Positions 41,691 through 53,399 are shown, counted from the first letter of the stretch. The stretch is DNA of 64,000 nt from Zygnema cylindricum (GCA_037447655.1 JBBHKE010003129.1:25760-89759); one strand, 5' to 3'. Numbers and translations: made by a program. The notes: generated from the letters alone by a model not told the origin.

Positions 41691-42454
41691 ATGATCTACT
41701 TCAGGCGCTCCTTACGGCAAAAGCGCGGAGTCGACTTTGATCCTGCTCGAGGCCTGGGGCTGGAGCTTGGCTTATTGCTACACCAATTTTCACTTCGCTC
41801 CGTTTATCTTCTCCTCGATTTTCTGCTGCGCTTCGCTTACGACTTGGATTGCCGCACCCTTCCTTTTTAGGCAAGCCCCATTGCATATGTGGTCAATCTA
41901 TAGACGAGCAAGGGGTACATTTGCTACGTTGCTCACACGGTGGGGAGCGAACAACAACACACGATATGGTACGGGATGTTATCGCTGCCGTGGGTTCTGA
42001 AAAAGGTTACACAGTCAAGCGCGAGGTGTCGCACATATTACCACCACGTTCTCAATCTAGGGGTACAAAGGGTCCTCGTGTGGATCTAGTTTTTCTACAT
42101 GGCGCGGCGAGAACATTGGGGGACGTAGTCCTCACAGACCCTACAGGATCCCATGTTTCCTAGCGCGCGGCATTACATACTGGTGTTGCAGCTCGGGATG
42201 CAGCGGCTTCGAAGGAACGTGACTACGCGCACCGAGACCCAGCTGATAGTTTCACACTATTTGCTTTGGAGATATTTCGGACCTTAGACTCGTCTTTCGA
42301 CAACTTTTTGCGCGAGTGCGCTCCACGATCTTTCGAAGTCAGAGGGTCGGGTAGCCCTTCTCCAGCTCTCATGTCGGTTTCTACCGCCAACGCATCTCTG
42401 TCGCCCTTCAACGTTCCCAAGCTTTGGCCATTATCCGACAGAGCACAGTGGTGA
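41690..42454 (+). pseudogene. Non-LTR retroelement ORF2, C-terminal end
   Basis: One frame, interrupted by stops at 41738 and 42161, reads LLQALLTAKARSRL, then GAGAWLIATPIFTSLRLSSP, FSAALRLRLGLPHPS, a zinc-binding segment CICGQSIDEQGVHLLRCSHG followed by GERTTTHD, VIAAVGSEKGYTVKREVSHI and a putative nuclease-like segment PRVDLVFLHG / LGDVVLTDP. FTLFALEIFRTL and SFDNFLREC close it. The GAGAW and C-x-CG...H-LxC...H pattern is typical of the C-terminus of some LINE-type RTs. The RT itself is absent, as expected of 5' truncation. Confidence 0.65.
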
Positions 42455-42775
42455 CTGATGGCCGAGGGCTGCGAGACTTACCGCCGCGCCACCCAGCGCA
42501 TATAGACGATATCTATAGTTTTGATCTTTAGTTGGGCGTAGTTTGAGGCTTTAGCGGCTAGGTTAGTTTGTAGTGTTTCATTAGTTTGGTTTTGTTGTAC
42601 TTACTTTCTTTCTTTCCTTTTAGGCTTTTCATGCATTTCTGTTGTGTTTTTAGTCCTTTAGGATTTAGGTCTTTAACCTTTGTTGGTCATCAATACTTTT
42701 TAGTGACAATCATGTTTTTTACTTTGATGGTTTTACCATCGCGTTATTGGAAATAAAATCTTTTTCTTTTAAAAT
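42455..42775 (+). other. LINE 3' untranslated region
   Basis: T-rich sequence without ORFs ending in AAATAAAATCTTTTTCTTTT at 42751-42770, with an AATAAA signal. No target duplication could be paired because the 5' side joins hAT sequence. Confidence 0.45.
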
Positions 42776-42779
42776 GAAA

Positions 42780-43400
42780 TCGGAACTTTGATGTGACGGT
42801 TGTAGACGTAGGTACAACTTGTGACGATTAAAGCCGACTACGAAACTTCTGACGATTAGTGACGCCAACAAAAACAACGACAGTGGTAGACGTCTACATT
42901 TTTGTGAAATTGTAGATGTTTAGGGTTTGGTGACATTGTGACGTCATGCTCACTTGTGACAACGTCGACGTCACTTATTCAATAACTTTCCGCCATAGTT
43001 TCCCAATTTCGTTTTTTGTATTTTTTTCACTCAACTTGCCATAAAAAAAAAACCTAAAAATTATCAAAAATAATATTTTTAAAAGATCTATCATTTTATA
43101 CCAATATTGTCGTGTCCCATTCTAAAAAGTGTGTGATAAAAGCGATGGTGTGAAAGGGAGAGGGAAGAGGCGACGGCGGCGCAAAATTTTGCAAAGGACC
43201 CCATGAATGAAAGTGGAGGTCGGAGACCCCTGCAATTTTTTTTCCGTACATGCGCGTGACGGGCACGTACAAAAATAGCAAGGACTCTTCCTCGTCCTAA
43301 AATTTTCCCACTCTTGTGGCGCGTGCGTGGGTCATTTTTCATTCGTTGTTTGGGCGGTACTTTAACTACATGGGGACGTACCCTTCATGTTAATATTTTT
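42780..43400 (+). repeat. Repeat N, copy 1 (partial)
   Basis: It matches the reverse strand of 55800-56350: GTAGATGTTTAGGGTTTG, CTTTCCGCCATAGTTTCCC, AACTTGCCAT, and the region around GGCGCAAAATTTTGC. The ends with terminal repeats seen in copy 2 are not present here. No ORF. Confidence 0.5.
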
Positions 43401-43402
43401 CT

Positions 43403-43600
43403 TGACACTTAAAACATCTTTTCTCCGTACACGCTAGTCCGATTACAAATCTGAAGGTTGGGATTGAAAGCAAAGATTTCCACCTACCGATTGGCAGTCT
43501 TCATGTGAAAAGCAGACAAGTGTGTACCGATAAAAGATGTTTTAAGCAACGAAAAACTTATTAACCCTAACAGATATACACGGTGTACTGAATCTTGCAA
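43403..43600. repeat. Repeat Q, copy 1
   Basis: About 190 bp shared with 46486-46690: ACATCTTTTCTCCGTACACG near the start and GTGTGTACCGATAAAAGATG near the end form an inverted pair, and both copies end with ACACGGTGTA. It probably is the right half of a family M element. Confidence 0.5.
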
Positions 43601-44100
43601 CTTTTCGGTTACCTTCGAAGGTTGCAGACACAACTGCATCGCCAACTGCGAACGGGAAACGAAACTATCAAAACAATCCACTCTACGAACGGTAACGGAA
43701 CGTCACATTCGAATGCCCAACGTTAATTTTAACTTTGTAAATTTGAAGTTTAAAAATGGGAATTGCTAATCGCAGAGACAAATTTTTGTACAAAGATATA
43801 TATATTTTTTTTGTTTGTTTCTCCATTGGCAATTGACCAAAAAACAGTGCCAATAAAATACGGCAAAAAATACTGCGCTATTATCTAAAAAGGTCAAGCA
43901 TGAAACAAAAAATGCACAAATAAATAGAGGGTAAAAGCAAACAAACATACATGAAAATAAACAAAAAAAAGGTTAAAGTTATTTTCTTCAAAAAAAAAAT
44001 TGAACAAAAATTGGATGGAAAAATGTAATTATTTTAATTAAAAACAAATCAAACCGATCGTCAAAATATTTCGCAAAAAAATTGAAAAATTGTTGAAGAA
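43601..44100. other. AT-rich interval without features
   Basis: Long A and T runs, no frame with recognisable content, no repeat boundary noticed. Confidence 0.5.
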
Positions 44101-44109
44101 AGCTCATAT

Positions 44110-46460
44110 GTAGGTGTGACATCCCGTAGATCATGAAATGGGGTGCGAGAAGACCCCGTCTCAGGTAATATCATATCGCGATAATTTCACCAACAAAAAT
44201 TATCGTGATACATATCGCGATATATAGTATTTTTTAAAATTTAATATTTCATATAATATGTTATTTTAGCGATGAAGACAAATTGTTTGATATGCCACGT
44301 ACGACGTGATTTTCATTCCGTGACTTAAAGGTAGACGCCGCAAAATGTAACCGACAAAAAATTAATAATTCCGTAATTCATATTATTAAGTATTTAGTAC
44401 GTAGAGATTTCACATACGAAAAGGTCACACTAATTAAGTCAAAGTATAATCTGAAAAAAAAATATTGCAGACTGTTATTTTCATGCTTTCAGGCAGGAAT
44501 ACCTACCAATCTGCAGGCTTTTTTGCAGGCATCTACCAATCTGCACATTGATAGCCATTACGGCTTATCTATTTCCAGCAACTAATATTATAGAAAGGTT
44601 ACACTTTTAGTTTTCTCCATGGAATGGGAGGTAGCATGGGAGGTGAAGAGGATAATGACACTGAAATGCTTCCGAATATTTACTACCAGCTGCAGCAGCA
44701 TTAGTATTAGCAGCAGTAGCTAAAATAGTTATAATTTTTTGTTTTAAAAAGCCTTGATATATTGGGGATACGATATATCGGAGATATATCGCGATATTTA
44801 GCGTTTCGATGTATCAAAGCGATATATCGATTATAGGGTACCTGAAATTCGATATATATCGAATATCGGCGAATGGTCCTCGATACCCAGCACTAGTGTT
44901 AACCAGAGGTCGCAAAAGTCAAAATTTTACATAACCGAAACCGACCGTTTTTTTTTTTCAAAATTTGAGTAACCGACGCCCGACTGCGTTATGTCACGCT
45001 CCAAAATTGTTAACCGTTAACCGACCGACGTTTACGAAAATAAAAGTTAACCGAAACTCGATTTCTCGCGACTAACCGTGCCCGCCCGTAACCGAAAAAG
45101 TGCAAAATTAACTAATGTACAACGTATGAATAAGCCAATAATTACGATTTGTCGCGTTCCCTTAGATTTGCGAAATGAATAGTGTTTACTAACGTGTCAG
45201 ATTTGCGACGCTTTGTCGCGTTCCCTAAGATTTACAAAATGAATAGTGTTTACTAACGTGTCAGATTTGCGACGCTTTGTCACGTTCTCAAAGATTTGCG
45301 AAATGAATAATGTTACTACCATGTCAAATTTGCGACGCTAATCATGATGTCACCTACTGCCACGATACCAAAGAGTACAAAGTACAATAATGTTGGATTG
45401 TATAGACAGTACAAAATGTTCATTTTTTTTGGTTTTTTGGTCGACCGACCGTAACCGACCGTTCTTTTTTTTTTCAGGTGAATCAACCGACTGCAACCTC
45501 CCAGCCCTCAAAATTTGGCAACCGAATCCGTTTCGGATCCGGCGCGGGCGGTCGGTTAACGGTCGGTCACAGTTTCGGTTGACCGTTTGCGACCTTTGGT
45601 GTTAACCGTTCCAGTAGCCGAAGAGATATCGATCGTATTTTATTTGTAATATAGTTTTCAAATTTAGAATTATACTAAAATTACGATACGTTTTTAACAC
45701 GGTTTGACTTTGACCTCATAGGTAGGCGTGACATCCTATAGATCAGATTCTGGTGCGAGAAAGATCCCGTCACTTTTCTGATACGGAAATCCCCTTCGAG
45801 AATGAAATCATATCAGTACTTCTGTAGCATTACCCGATTACCGTTATAAACTTTACGAGTTGGCAAGTGGTACAGGACAAATCGTATATTGTGTATCGAC
45901 TTTACTTTATCCTTATGACATTTTGGATCGTCGGCATGTTACGTAACTTCTTCCACTTGCCCCCCCGAGCCTGGGGCATTAACGAGTTTAGAAGATCTTT
46001 CGCCATGTTGTGGGTACAATACACCGTGTGTCGCTATTAGTACTGTTGTGTATCGAGGGCGACTTGCGGATATTTGATATGCACCTAATTTTGGGTACCC
46101 GATAATCAATATATCGTCTCGGTATATCGAGAATCTCAATATTGCAATATTTGCGCGATATATTGGCCGATATTACGATATATTTTCGTCGCGATATATC
46201 GAAGTGTCCCTAGGTCAAAAGAATTTCAACCCCCCCCCGCCCCGGCGCGCGCTCAGTGGGGATGGGAGGAGGATCCTACGTACGATTTCCTGTATGATTT
46301 ACCGTACGATTTACCGTACTAAATATGTAAGAACAGCCACCTCCTACCAAATTCATAGAGATATAATTTGTTGGTCACGGTGCGATATATTGAGGCCTCA
46401 AACCTATCGATAGTCGATATATCGAATATCGTGTTTATCGCAATATAATTTTACACAATA
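44110..46460. repeat. Repeat with CGATATATCG dyads
   Basis: ATATCGCGATAAT, CGATATATCGGAG and related palindromes occur at 44170-44225, 44755-44870, 46090-46205 and 46380-46445. A direct repeat (GTGACATCCCGTAGATCA / GTGACATCCTATAGATCA with GGTGCGAGAA) lies at 44116 and 45728. The hAT MITE at 44904-45598 is inserted in the middle. Class unknown. Confidence 0.5.
44904..45598. mobile_element. hAT MITE, deletion derivative of H1
   Basis: The 695-bp element has terminal repeats CAGAGGTCGCAAAAG and, inverted, CAAAGGTCGCAAACG, and a perfect 8-bp target duplication GTGTTAAC (44896-44903 and 45599-45606). Its right ~300 bp, read on the minus strand, match the start of the autonomous-type element at 39953 (AACCGAAACTGTGACCG, GGTTGCCAAATTT, CAACATTATTGTACTTTG, GTGACATCATGATTA). 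The centre has three ~66-bp tandem units (TGTCGCGTTCCC..GTGTCAGATTTGCGACGCT). No transposase. Confidence 0.9.
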
Positions 46461-46485
46461 CACAACATTGCCTATTAGTGTTAAT

Positions 46486-46690
46486 GCTTTATTCGCTACT
46501 TATAACATTTTTTCTCCGTACACACTTATCAGATTATGGATCTAACGGTTGCGATTGAAAGCCATGATTCTCACCTTCCAACTGGCGGTCTCCATGTGAA
46601 AATCGAACAATTGTGTACAGACAAAATATGTTTAAAGTGGCGAAAAAATTATTAACACTAATAGCGATACACGGTGTAGTGTTGGTTAGC
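46486..46690. repeat. Repeat Q, copy 2
   Basis: Matches 43403-43600 in the same orientation and ends ACTAATAGCGATACACGGTG, the family M terminal repeat. Confidence 0.5.
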
Positions 46691-46699
46691 GTGCACTAT

Positions 46700-46900
46700 T
46701 ATGTCGTAGTTTTCGTGATTATTGCTCTTTGAATGTCTTAGTTTGGCGCGCCTTTTGTATGCGTATTAGTTCATTTGCAATATTTTTTTGTTTTGCTTCC
46801 CATTATTTAAGTTTGGTCTTTTCAACTCCTTTATCTGTTCCCATGTACTTAGATAGTTTACCATAGCGTATTCTTAATAAGGTTATTTCATTTTACATTT
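46700..46900 (+). other. Possible LINE 3' end
   Basis: T-rich, ends TTTACCATAGCGTATTCTTAATAAGG, which resembles TTTTACCATCGCGTTATTGG plus AATAAA at 42730-42757. Weak similarity only. Confidence 0.25.
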
Positions 46901-48095
46901 ATATTATTTTATAATGAACTAAAATTATTTAAGAAGTGCGAAAAGCCGACCTTCACTTTCTACACCACAACCCTCACCCAAACGGATTCCAATTCTCAAC
47001 AAAGGTCGATCCGTTAGGAAGAGGAACTACCTTTCATGTTTAAAAGCATTACAAATATCGAATGAATTATATGAATAGATCAAAAATTGAACAACGAAGT
47101 ATAACCTCACAGAATTTAACCTGTGTTTAGCATTTCATAGGTGGTGATGTGATAGTGTGAAGTGTTTTTGCTATAAGCCAATAAACTGTCACATTATAGT
47201 TTTACAAATAGTGTTGGTAGTGTTTCTGTTGTGAGTCTATTAGTTTAGTGTTTAGGTGTTTTCATTTATGACGCAGAAGAGCACTTGCCTCTTTTAGTGT
47301 TTAGTTAATCTAGATATTAATTTAAAAATCATCCTTGTGAAAGGGTACAATATCTTATGTTTTTAAATATTTTTACTTTTACATCATTTTTTGTGCTGCT
47401 TTTTATTTTTGATCATTTTGTTTTTCACTCGTTTTTCTGTTTATACTTTCTATAAATCAGCATATTATACTCTATTCTATACTGTGGAGAATGTTGTATT
47501 TACATTTGTTGAGATTGCTTACCACATATTTGGATGCTTTCACCTCTAACTTCCAAATGAAAAAATTGTCCTGCGGAAATAACTAACTCCCCTTCTATCA
47601 ACAAGTAGTCACTTGATGATCTAGACTGAATTCCCAAACCAACAAACTAATCAGTAACTGGCCTTTTTACTACTGTTAGACAATTAAATATAAAAGCGCC
47701 ATATATAACTCCACATTCTTGTTCACTTGATTCACTCCGGTCGACGTCAGGGTTAATATATCACACTATTCTCAGAGTTCAGCATTTCCCTTGTCCCAGT
47801 AGCATGAAAATACAAAGGTACATAAAACTGGCTATTCTATTGAAAAGGTAAAATAGATGTACTTTCAGATAAAAATTGTAAAGTTAAGGGACCAAGGAAT
47901 AGAAAATCGTGAAGTGGTAAAAAAAAATAGCCCAGATAACATAATGAATTTGACCCTAAAATATCCTAAAAAAAAAAAAAAAAAAACATTATTTTTATTC
48001 ATTTTTTTTATTATGATTTTTTTTACTTGGAGCTTTTAAGAGTCAAGTATGATTTATGCTTTTTTATTTTCTCTTACTTCTCGAGAATGTTGTTA
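46901..48095. other. AT-rich interval without features
   Basis: Nothing recognisable; poly-A of 18 near 47970 and poly-T tracts. No paired repeat ends seen. Confidence 0.45.
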
Positions 48096-48099
48096 TTTG

Positions 48100-49727
48100 T
48101 TTGTTTGCTTTTCTCTCTCTCTCTCTCCCTCCCCTCTCCCTCCCCTCTCACTCTGTCCTCTCTCCTCCCTCCCTTCGTCCCTCCCTCCCTTCTCCCTCCC
48201 TCTCCATCCCTCTCCTTTCCTCCCTCTCCATGCCTCTCTCCCTCCCTCTACCTCTCCATCTCCCCTCTCCCCTGCTCTCCCTCTCTCCCTCCCACCCTCC
48301 TCACTCTCTCTCACTCTCACTCTCTCCCCTTCTCTTTTCCTCCCTCCCTCCCTCCCTCCTTCCCTCCTTCCCTCTGTGTCTCTCATCACGAATTTCCCTT
48401 TTTACTTGTGTTAAGCAAACAAATTTAGAAGTGCCACGTGTAATGAAAGATCGAATAATAACGACAAGCAAAGAACAGAAATGGGGAAGCAAAAGACGGA
48501 GCAGAAACACGAGAAGAGACTGTTATATTTCAACTTTTTTTTTTTACCATATAAATGATTAATGTATTGCCCTCCCTAAACGAAAACGTTTATTGTTAAA
48601 ACTACACACAAACACAAAGGATCGACTTACTTCTCAATAATCAACCAAGATAATGCACAGCGGAAGCTTACGCATAAATAAATCTCATTCCCCACATAAC
48701 ATATCACATCGACAAAATATAAATATATTAAGCCGAAGCTTTTCCAAAACAACCTCTCTCTCTTACCAATCTAACTCACCCATATTTATAACTCACACTG
48801 AATACTTATTCTCACTCACACTCACACTGAATACATTTTGATGATCACAATATTGATATATTTCCTAACTCCACTTACACACTAAATACTCTCTACAATG
48901 ATAAAGAACAAATACACCTGAAATCAATACATAGCAAACAGTCCCTAAACATAACGACCAGATGCACTCTGAGTGCGCCTGCCATGGCCTGCAGCATCAA
49001 ACAAACTTCTACACTGACAAATCTGCTCTCTGTGAATCGAAACAAACTGTGGCAAGATCGTGCAGGATCGTAGTAGGATCGGCCGTACAAAAGTACTACA
49101 GCTTCGTCATACACATAATATTCCCGCGGACGAAAATATCGCGTCACGCTTCGCGAACCAACATTTCCTCGAATTCGAACCAACGTCCGATTCGTCCAAT
49201 TGAACCGTACAGTACCAAGCATACACGCGAACCGACAAATGTATCGAACGAAACAAAACGTTAACTGACGCGAACCGAACATAACATTTACGTCGCGATT
49301 TCGGCCGACGCCGATTCGCCCAATATCCTAACATTTATTACAAAGTGAACGCACATATTACAAAAGTACTACGGACGAGCGAATGAACACAAAGCTAAGA
49401 AACTGCATAAGGTACCAGCGTACGGAATTACATAAAGTACCAGCGTACGAAACCACATAAAGTACCAGCGTACGAAACCACACAAAGTACCAGCGTACGA
49501 TTCTACATAAAGTACCAGCGTACGATACTACATAAAGTACCAACGGGCGAACTAAACCGAACAGACGCACAGAAAACATAGACGCTAACCGATTTCTAAA
49601 ACCGACACTAAAAGTACATATCGTATTTTACGGCGCTCAACGAAAAGGAGACGCCGTTTCACAATGTAGCCAAGAGCAACTCTATATTGCTTCACTTGTT
49701 TGACTCTCAGTTCACGTCAGTGCCAAT
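48100..49727 (-). repeat. Repeat E, copy 2
   Basis: This is the longer copy of the repeat seen at 25815-26380, inverted. It contains a 270-base polypyrimidine tract (48110-48380) made of CTCT and CCCT units, the ATATAACAGTCTCTT block, a ~730-bp central part absent from copy 1, and the tandem 22-bp units at 49412-49551. ORFs on both strands of the polypyrimidine tract are artefacts of composition. Confidence 0.6.
49412..49551. repeat. 22-bp minisatellite, about six units
   Basis: AAAGTACCAGCGTACGA plus a variable ..CCACAT linker repeats six times; repeat E copy 1 has one unit at about 25970-25990. GTAC dyads are embedded in each unit. Confidence 0.8.
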
Positions 49728-50428
49728 GTGTGACATTCAATAAAATAACAAACTAGAAAATACGAAAAGAAACATGATATGCTACTCTATACTAGTATGG
49801 TCATTGCAAACATTTGTCAAAAAGGTTATAAATGAAAAGATCAATTTAATACATCCTTTCATATTGTTCCAACGACAATTCACATAAGAGAATTTTATTC
49901 ACCGCCAGACTTCTCTTGGAATTGGTTTGCAAAACATATGCGATGGAGAGGTTTTTTGCGATTTACTCTTAAACTGTCGATTGTACGATAACTGCAAAAA
50001 CAATTTAGAATTGCAAAATTTATGTTAGAATTACGGAATTTAATCTCCGGTTCCAAAATTTCAGCTAGGATCACAATTTACAAAATGAAATATATGAGTT
50101 AAAATCGTTAAAATCCAGTTAAGAAGAGCAAAAGTCAATGTCTAAAGGCAAAAATCAATTTAGTATTGCAAAATTCCGGGCATGGTTGCAAAATTACGCT
50201 AAAAAATACAAAATTCGGTTACAGGAAAATTACCATTTTTTTTATTTCAAAAAACATAAGAATAGCCATTAATGCTGTCAGTCAATCATAAAAATCTTGT
50301 CTTTCAGGAACAACAGATAGTAACATACACCCAATTAAAACATTTAGAAGTGAATCTATTCCCAACCAATTATAATTCGACAATGTTTTTTGGTATCACA
50401 AAGTTCTACAAAGTCCGAGGTTTCTCAC

Positions 50429-52919
50429 CAGGTCCAGTATAAGGTTTTACAAAACCATTTTCTTCGGTTTTTCTTCGGAAGAAGAAGCAATAAAATAGAC
50501 CTCCAACAAGCAACAAAAAGGCAACTCCTCCGACTACCCCTCCAACTATGGCAAAGAGATTTCCGCCACCTGGAGTTTAGGACGGAAAAAAAAAAAAAGT
50601 AAGGGTTTTTTTCTGGATTTCTAGGGCTTTTTACAGTGCTTAGGGTTTCTAAGTAATGATTTGCAATTTTTTTGTAGGGTTTTTTGGGGTTAAGGTACCG
50701 TTACGAGACATTCCTCTTGACTCTTTGTAGTTCAAAACTCATAAAGAGCGTATAATATTTTGATAACTTCGAAACACTCAAAAATAGAAAGTTTCCAGGA
50801 TGTGTATTAAGATTTCAATTTTTATTTCAATTATAAGTACAAGAACACATAAATCTCGTGCTTAAAGTTTGTTTGCCTGGAAAAAAAGTAAAGGGAATGT
50901 TTGGAAACACGGTGTGAAGAAAGACAAGGGTCCATTGGATAGTGTGGAGAGAGGTGGTATTTGAGAAAGTATAAAAAAAAGGGTATTGAAGAGGGAGGAG
51001 GGAGAATTGAGGAAAGAGGAGGGGTAGCAGTAGTAGTAGGAGGAGGAGGAGTAGGAGGAGGAGGTTGTAGTATTATTTTATTTTTTCATGTTTTGCGCAT
51101 TGGCCAATTAAGTAAACAAAAAGAGAAATTTAAGGCTAAAAGGGAAAGGTAAAAACGCAAAAGGACGAATGTAGGGAAGTTCGAATACGAATAAAACACA
51201 CCTTTATGGTGACTAGAACTTGGGGGAGGGGAAGGGGGAGGACTTGGGGGGAGGGGTGGACGAGGGGAAGGGGGAGGACTTGGGGGGAGGGGTGGACGTG
51301 GGGAAGGGGGAGGACTTGGGGTGAGGGGTGGACGTGGGGAAGGGGGAGGACTTGGGGGGAGGGGTGCACGAGGGGGAGGGGGAGGACTTGGGGGGAGGGG
51401 TGCAAGAGGGGGAGGGGGTGGACTTGGGGGGAGGGGTGGTCGAGGGGGAGTGGGAGGACTTGGGGGGGGAGGAGGACTTGGAGGGAGAGACGGTGGTGGC
51501 GGCGGCGATGGAACTGTCAGCACATGCACAAAACGACAATTATGACTAAGTTCAATCTCGTAGATGGCCAGTCATCATCCTCGAATGAAAACAAACGATG
51601 CAAAACGTGAAGACGCGACATGCTTGAGGACGTTACAGTACAGTACGGTGCGGTGCGGCACAGTACAGTGATGGAAATACTACAGTTGGCGAATGTACCT
51701 TGTCGCATGTAAAACACCTCGGTTGAACTTGGGTAACTTTTAGTCAACATAGTGAATAGGAAGCACGTATATCCCGCTCCATCAGTCGTATACGCAATTC
51801 CTGCTACGTACTTGTACGCGATGCAGGTGCATCGGGCGGTGCACTTCGTCTCACAATCCGGTTGAGTTATAGTATAGTAGAAACCGGTACCACCGACAGA
51901 AGAACCAATCCCGGAGTCGTAGGAATCGAGGAGAAGGGCACAGGACGCAGAGGTGTCTGGGACGTGGGGAGAGAGAGGGGAAGGAAGGGACGAAGGGAGG
52001 GTATAGGGGGGCGAGAGGGAGGAGGGAGGAGGGGAGGGGATGGTAAGAGGGTGTGAAAGTGGAGGTGAGTAGGTGGGAGAGAGCGTGAGAGAGGGAGGTG
52101 GAGGGAGGGAGGAGGCGGGTGAGGGGGGAAAGGTGGTGGAAGGTGATTTGGAGGGGGAGAGGGGAAAGGAGAGAGGGGAGGGAGAGGGGAGGGGTGAGAC
52201 ATAAAGGGGAATGGCCGAAGAGGCAGGATAGAGGTGAAAGGTAGGGAAAGGTGATGGGAGTTAGAGAGGGGAAGGACATTCGGAAAGAATAAAGCCAGGG
52301 ACAGGTAGGGCGGGGAGAGAGAGGGCAGAGAGAAAAAGAAGCACAGAAAAACAGCAAAGAAATAAGAAAAAAATGTTAGTAAGAAAAATAGTCGATCTTG
52401 GAAGATAAGAACAGAGTCAAAAAAAATGGCAAGTAACGACAAATGGAGGACATGCAATGACAATGGGAATGTAAAAAGTCGTTAAAATGAAAAATGAAAC
52501 AACCACTCCTCCCTAAAATAACTACATGAACACCTTCCCTCCAAGTCCTCACTGTCACTCCGCCATTTCCTCAAAAAACTGTTTTCTCTCTTTTGTACCA
52601 CCCTATTAATTACCTCCTTATCAATTATCTCCTTAACCCCTTCCCACGACTTCTCGTGATGCTACTCTCCCCGCTGACCCTCAGCCTCTCCCTCCGACTC
52701 CCCTCTACCACTCCCTTCCTCACCGCCTCTCCCTCCCCTCTTTCCTCCCCCGCCGTCACGCCCTCGAGCAGGTTTTGCTGACTACTTCTATCGCCTCTCC
52801 CCCCCCCTTCCCTTTCCCTTCCACCTCTCCCTTCCTTCCCCACCTCCCTTACCTCTGATTCCGCCTAGCAACGTGACGACAAAGAGGATCATAAATGCGC
52901 CACTCCTTAGATTCCCCAT
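50429..52919 (-). CDS. Receptor-like membrane protein, 5' exons (signal peptide, PAN-like, Pro-rich, TM)
   Basis: Four minus-strand exons join in phase: 52919-52853, 51956-51699, 51513-51202 and 50569-50429. Every exon ends in phase 1, every intron has GT...AG, and long pyrimidine tracts precede the second acceptor. Exon 1 starts at ATG 52919 and encodes a signal peptide (MGNLRSGAFMILFVVTLLGG). Exon 2 resembles a PAN/apple domain of plant receptor kinases (CETKCTARCTCIAYKYVAG, GYTCFLFTMLTKSYPSS, VFYMRQ). Exon 3 is a Pro-rich linker (PPSPPPPPSPPTPPRPP). Exon 4 has a transmembrane helix (NLFAIVGGVVGGVAFLLLVG) and the basic stop-transfer CFFFRRK. It probably sits in the plasma membrane. No kinase exon was found beyond 50429, where repeats begin, so the gene may be truncated. 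A pseudogenised duplicate of the last part lies at 61311-62970. Confidence 0.6.
51202..51513 (-). repeat. Minisatellite inside the Pro-rich exon
   Basis: About eight imperfect units of ~36 bp (plus strand GGGGAGGACTTGGGGGGAGG). All frames stay open across it, so the ORF length here is no evidence by itself; splice phase supports the Pro-rich frame. Length variation between alleles is likely. Confidence 0.75.
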
Positions 52920-52924
52920 TTCAC

Positions 52925-52960
52925 ACGTGCGAAGTCGGCCTGCCATTGGCTGATGCTTTC
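52925..52960 (-). promoter_or_regulatory. Promoter elements upstream of the receptor-like gene
   Basis: On the minus strand a CCAATGGC box (near 52945) and TCGCACGTGTGAAATGG, with a CACGTG core, lie 6-40 bases before the ATG. Such boxes are common in plant promoters; a transcription start was not identified. Confidence 0.3.
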
Positions 52961-53269
52961 ATAGGGCCTTGGCCCAAGGCCTCTCTCTCTTCTTTCTCTG
53001 AAAGTTGGCGGTTGAAGAGGGGGGGCGGAGAGAAGAAGGGAAGGGTGACGAGGAGACAGGGGGTAGAGGGAGAGAAGGGGAAATAAAAGACTGAAATTCT
53101 GGTAGGCTTTGCATAGTATATGAATCTGTGTGCGTATTTGATATATAATGTTGGTTCGTTAATAGTGTGGCTTAATTTAGTTCCACGCCACGTGGCGCAT
53201 TTGTTCCCTCGGCACTTTTCAACGTCTGCGTTATTTCTCGTTTACACCGTTTGACTTAAGATTTGAGTA

Positions 53270-53345
53270 CAATACTTGTACTTTTGGTCTTCGTCCTTTG
53301 TTCTTGTGTACGGTTGAGCTGTTACTTTTTCAACGGTTTCATTTC
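53270..53345 (+). repeat. Dispersed repeat R, copy 1
   Basis: CTTCGTCCTTTGTTCTTGTG, ACGGTTGAGCTGTTAC and TTTTTCAACGG. Further copies at 54102-54155, 57047-57095 and 57272-57325. Non-coding. Confidence 0.55.
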
Positions 53346-53399
53346 ATTTCGCGTACACGTGTATACAGGACTCGTACAGTACAGCAGAGTTAGAGCGTC

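Noticed and set aside
41523-41870. 115-codon ORF as a novel protein
   Set aside because: Its first half is hAT and its second half is LINE sequence read in the wrong frame.
48027-48562. Several long overlapping plus- and minus-strand ORFs
   Set aside because: They run through a CT-rich tract where all frames lack stops; Ser/Leu/Pro-only and Arg/Glu-only products are composition artefacts.
49412-49551. CRISPR-like array of regular repeats
   Set aside because: Units are contiguous tandem repeats without unique spacers, in a eukaryotic genome.
50309-50450. Plus-strand exon candidate (QIVTYTQLK after TTTCAG), resembling a receptor-kinase juxtamembrane segment
   Set aside because: The resemblance is short, the duplicate at 61890-62040 adds nothing beyond it, and it lies antisense to a better supported transmembrane exon.
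51206-51610. Plus-strand Gly/Arg/Trp-rich ORFs
   Set aside because: They are the antisense of a GC-rich minisatellite; the minus-strand Pro-rich frame has matching splice phases and neighbours.
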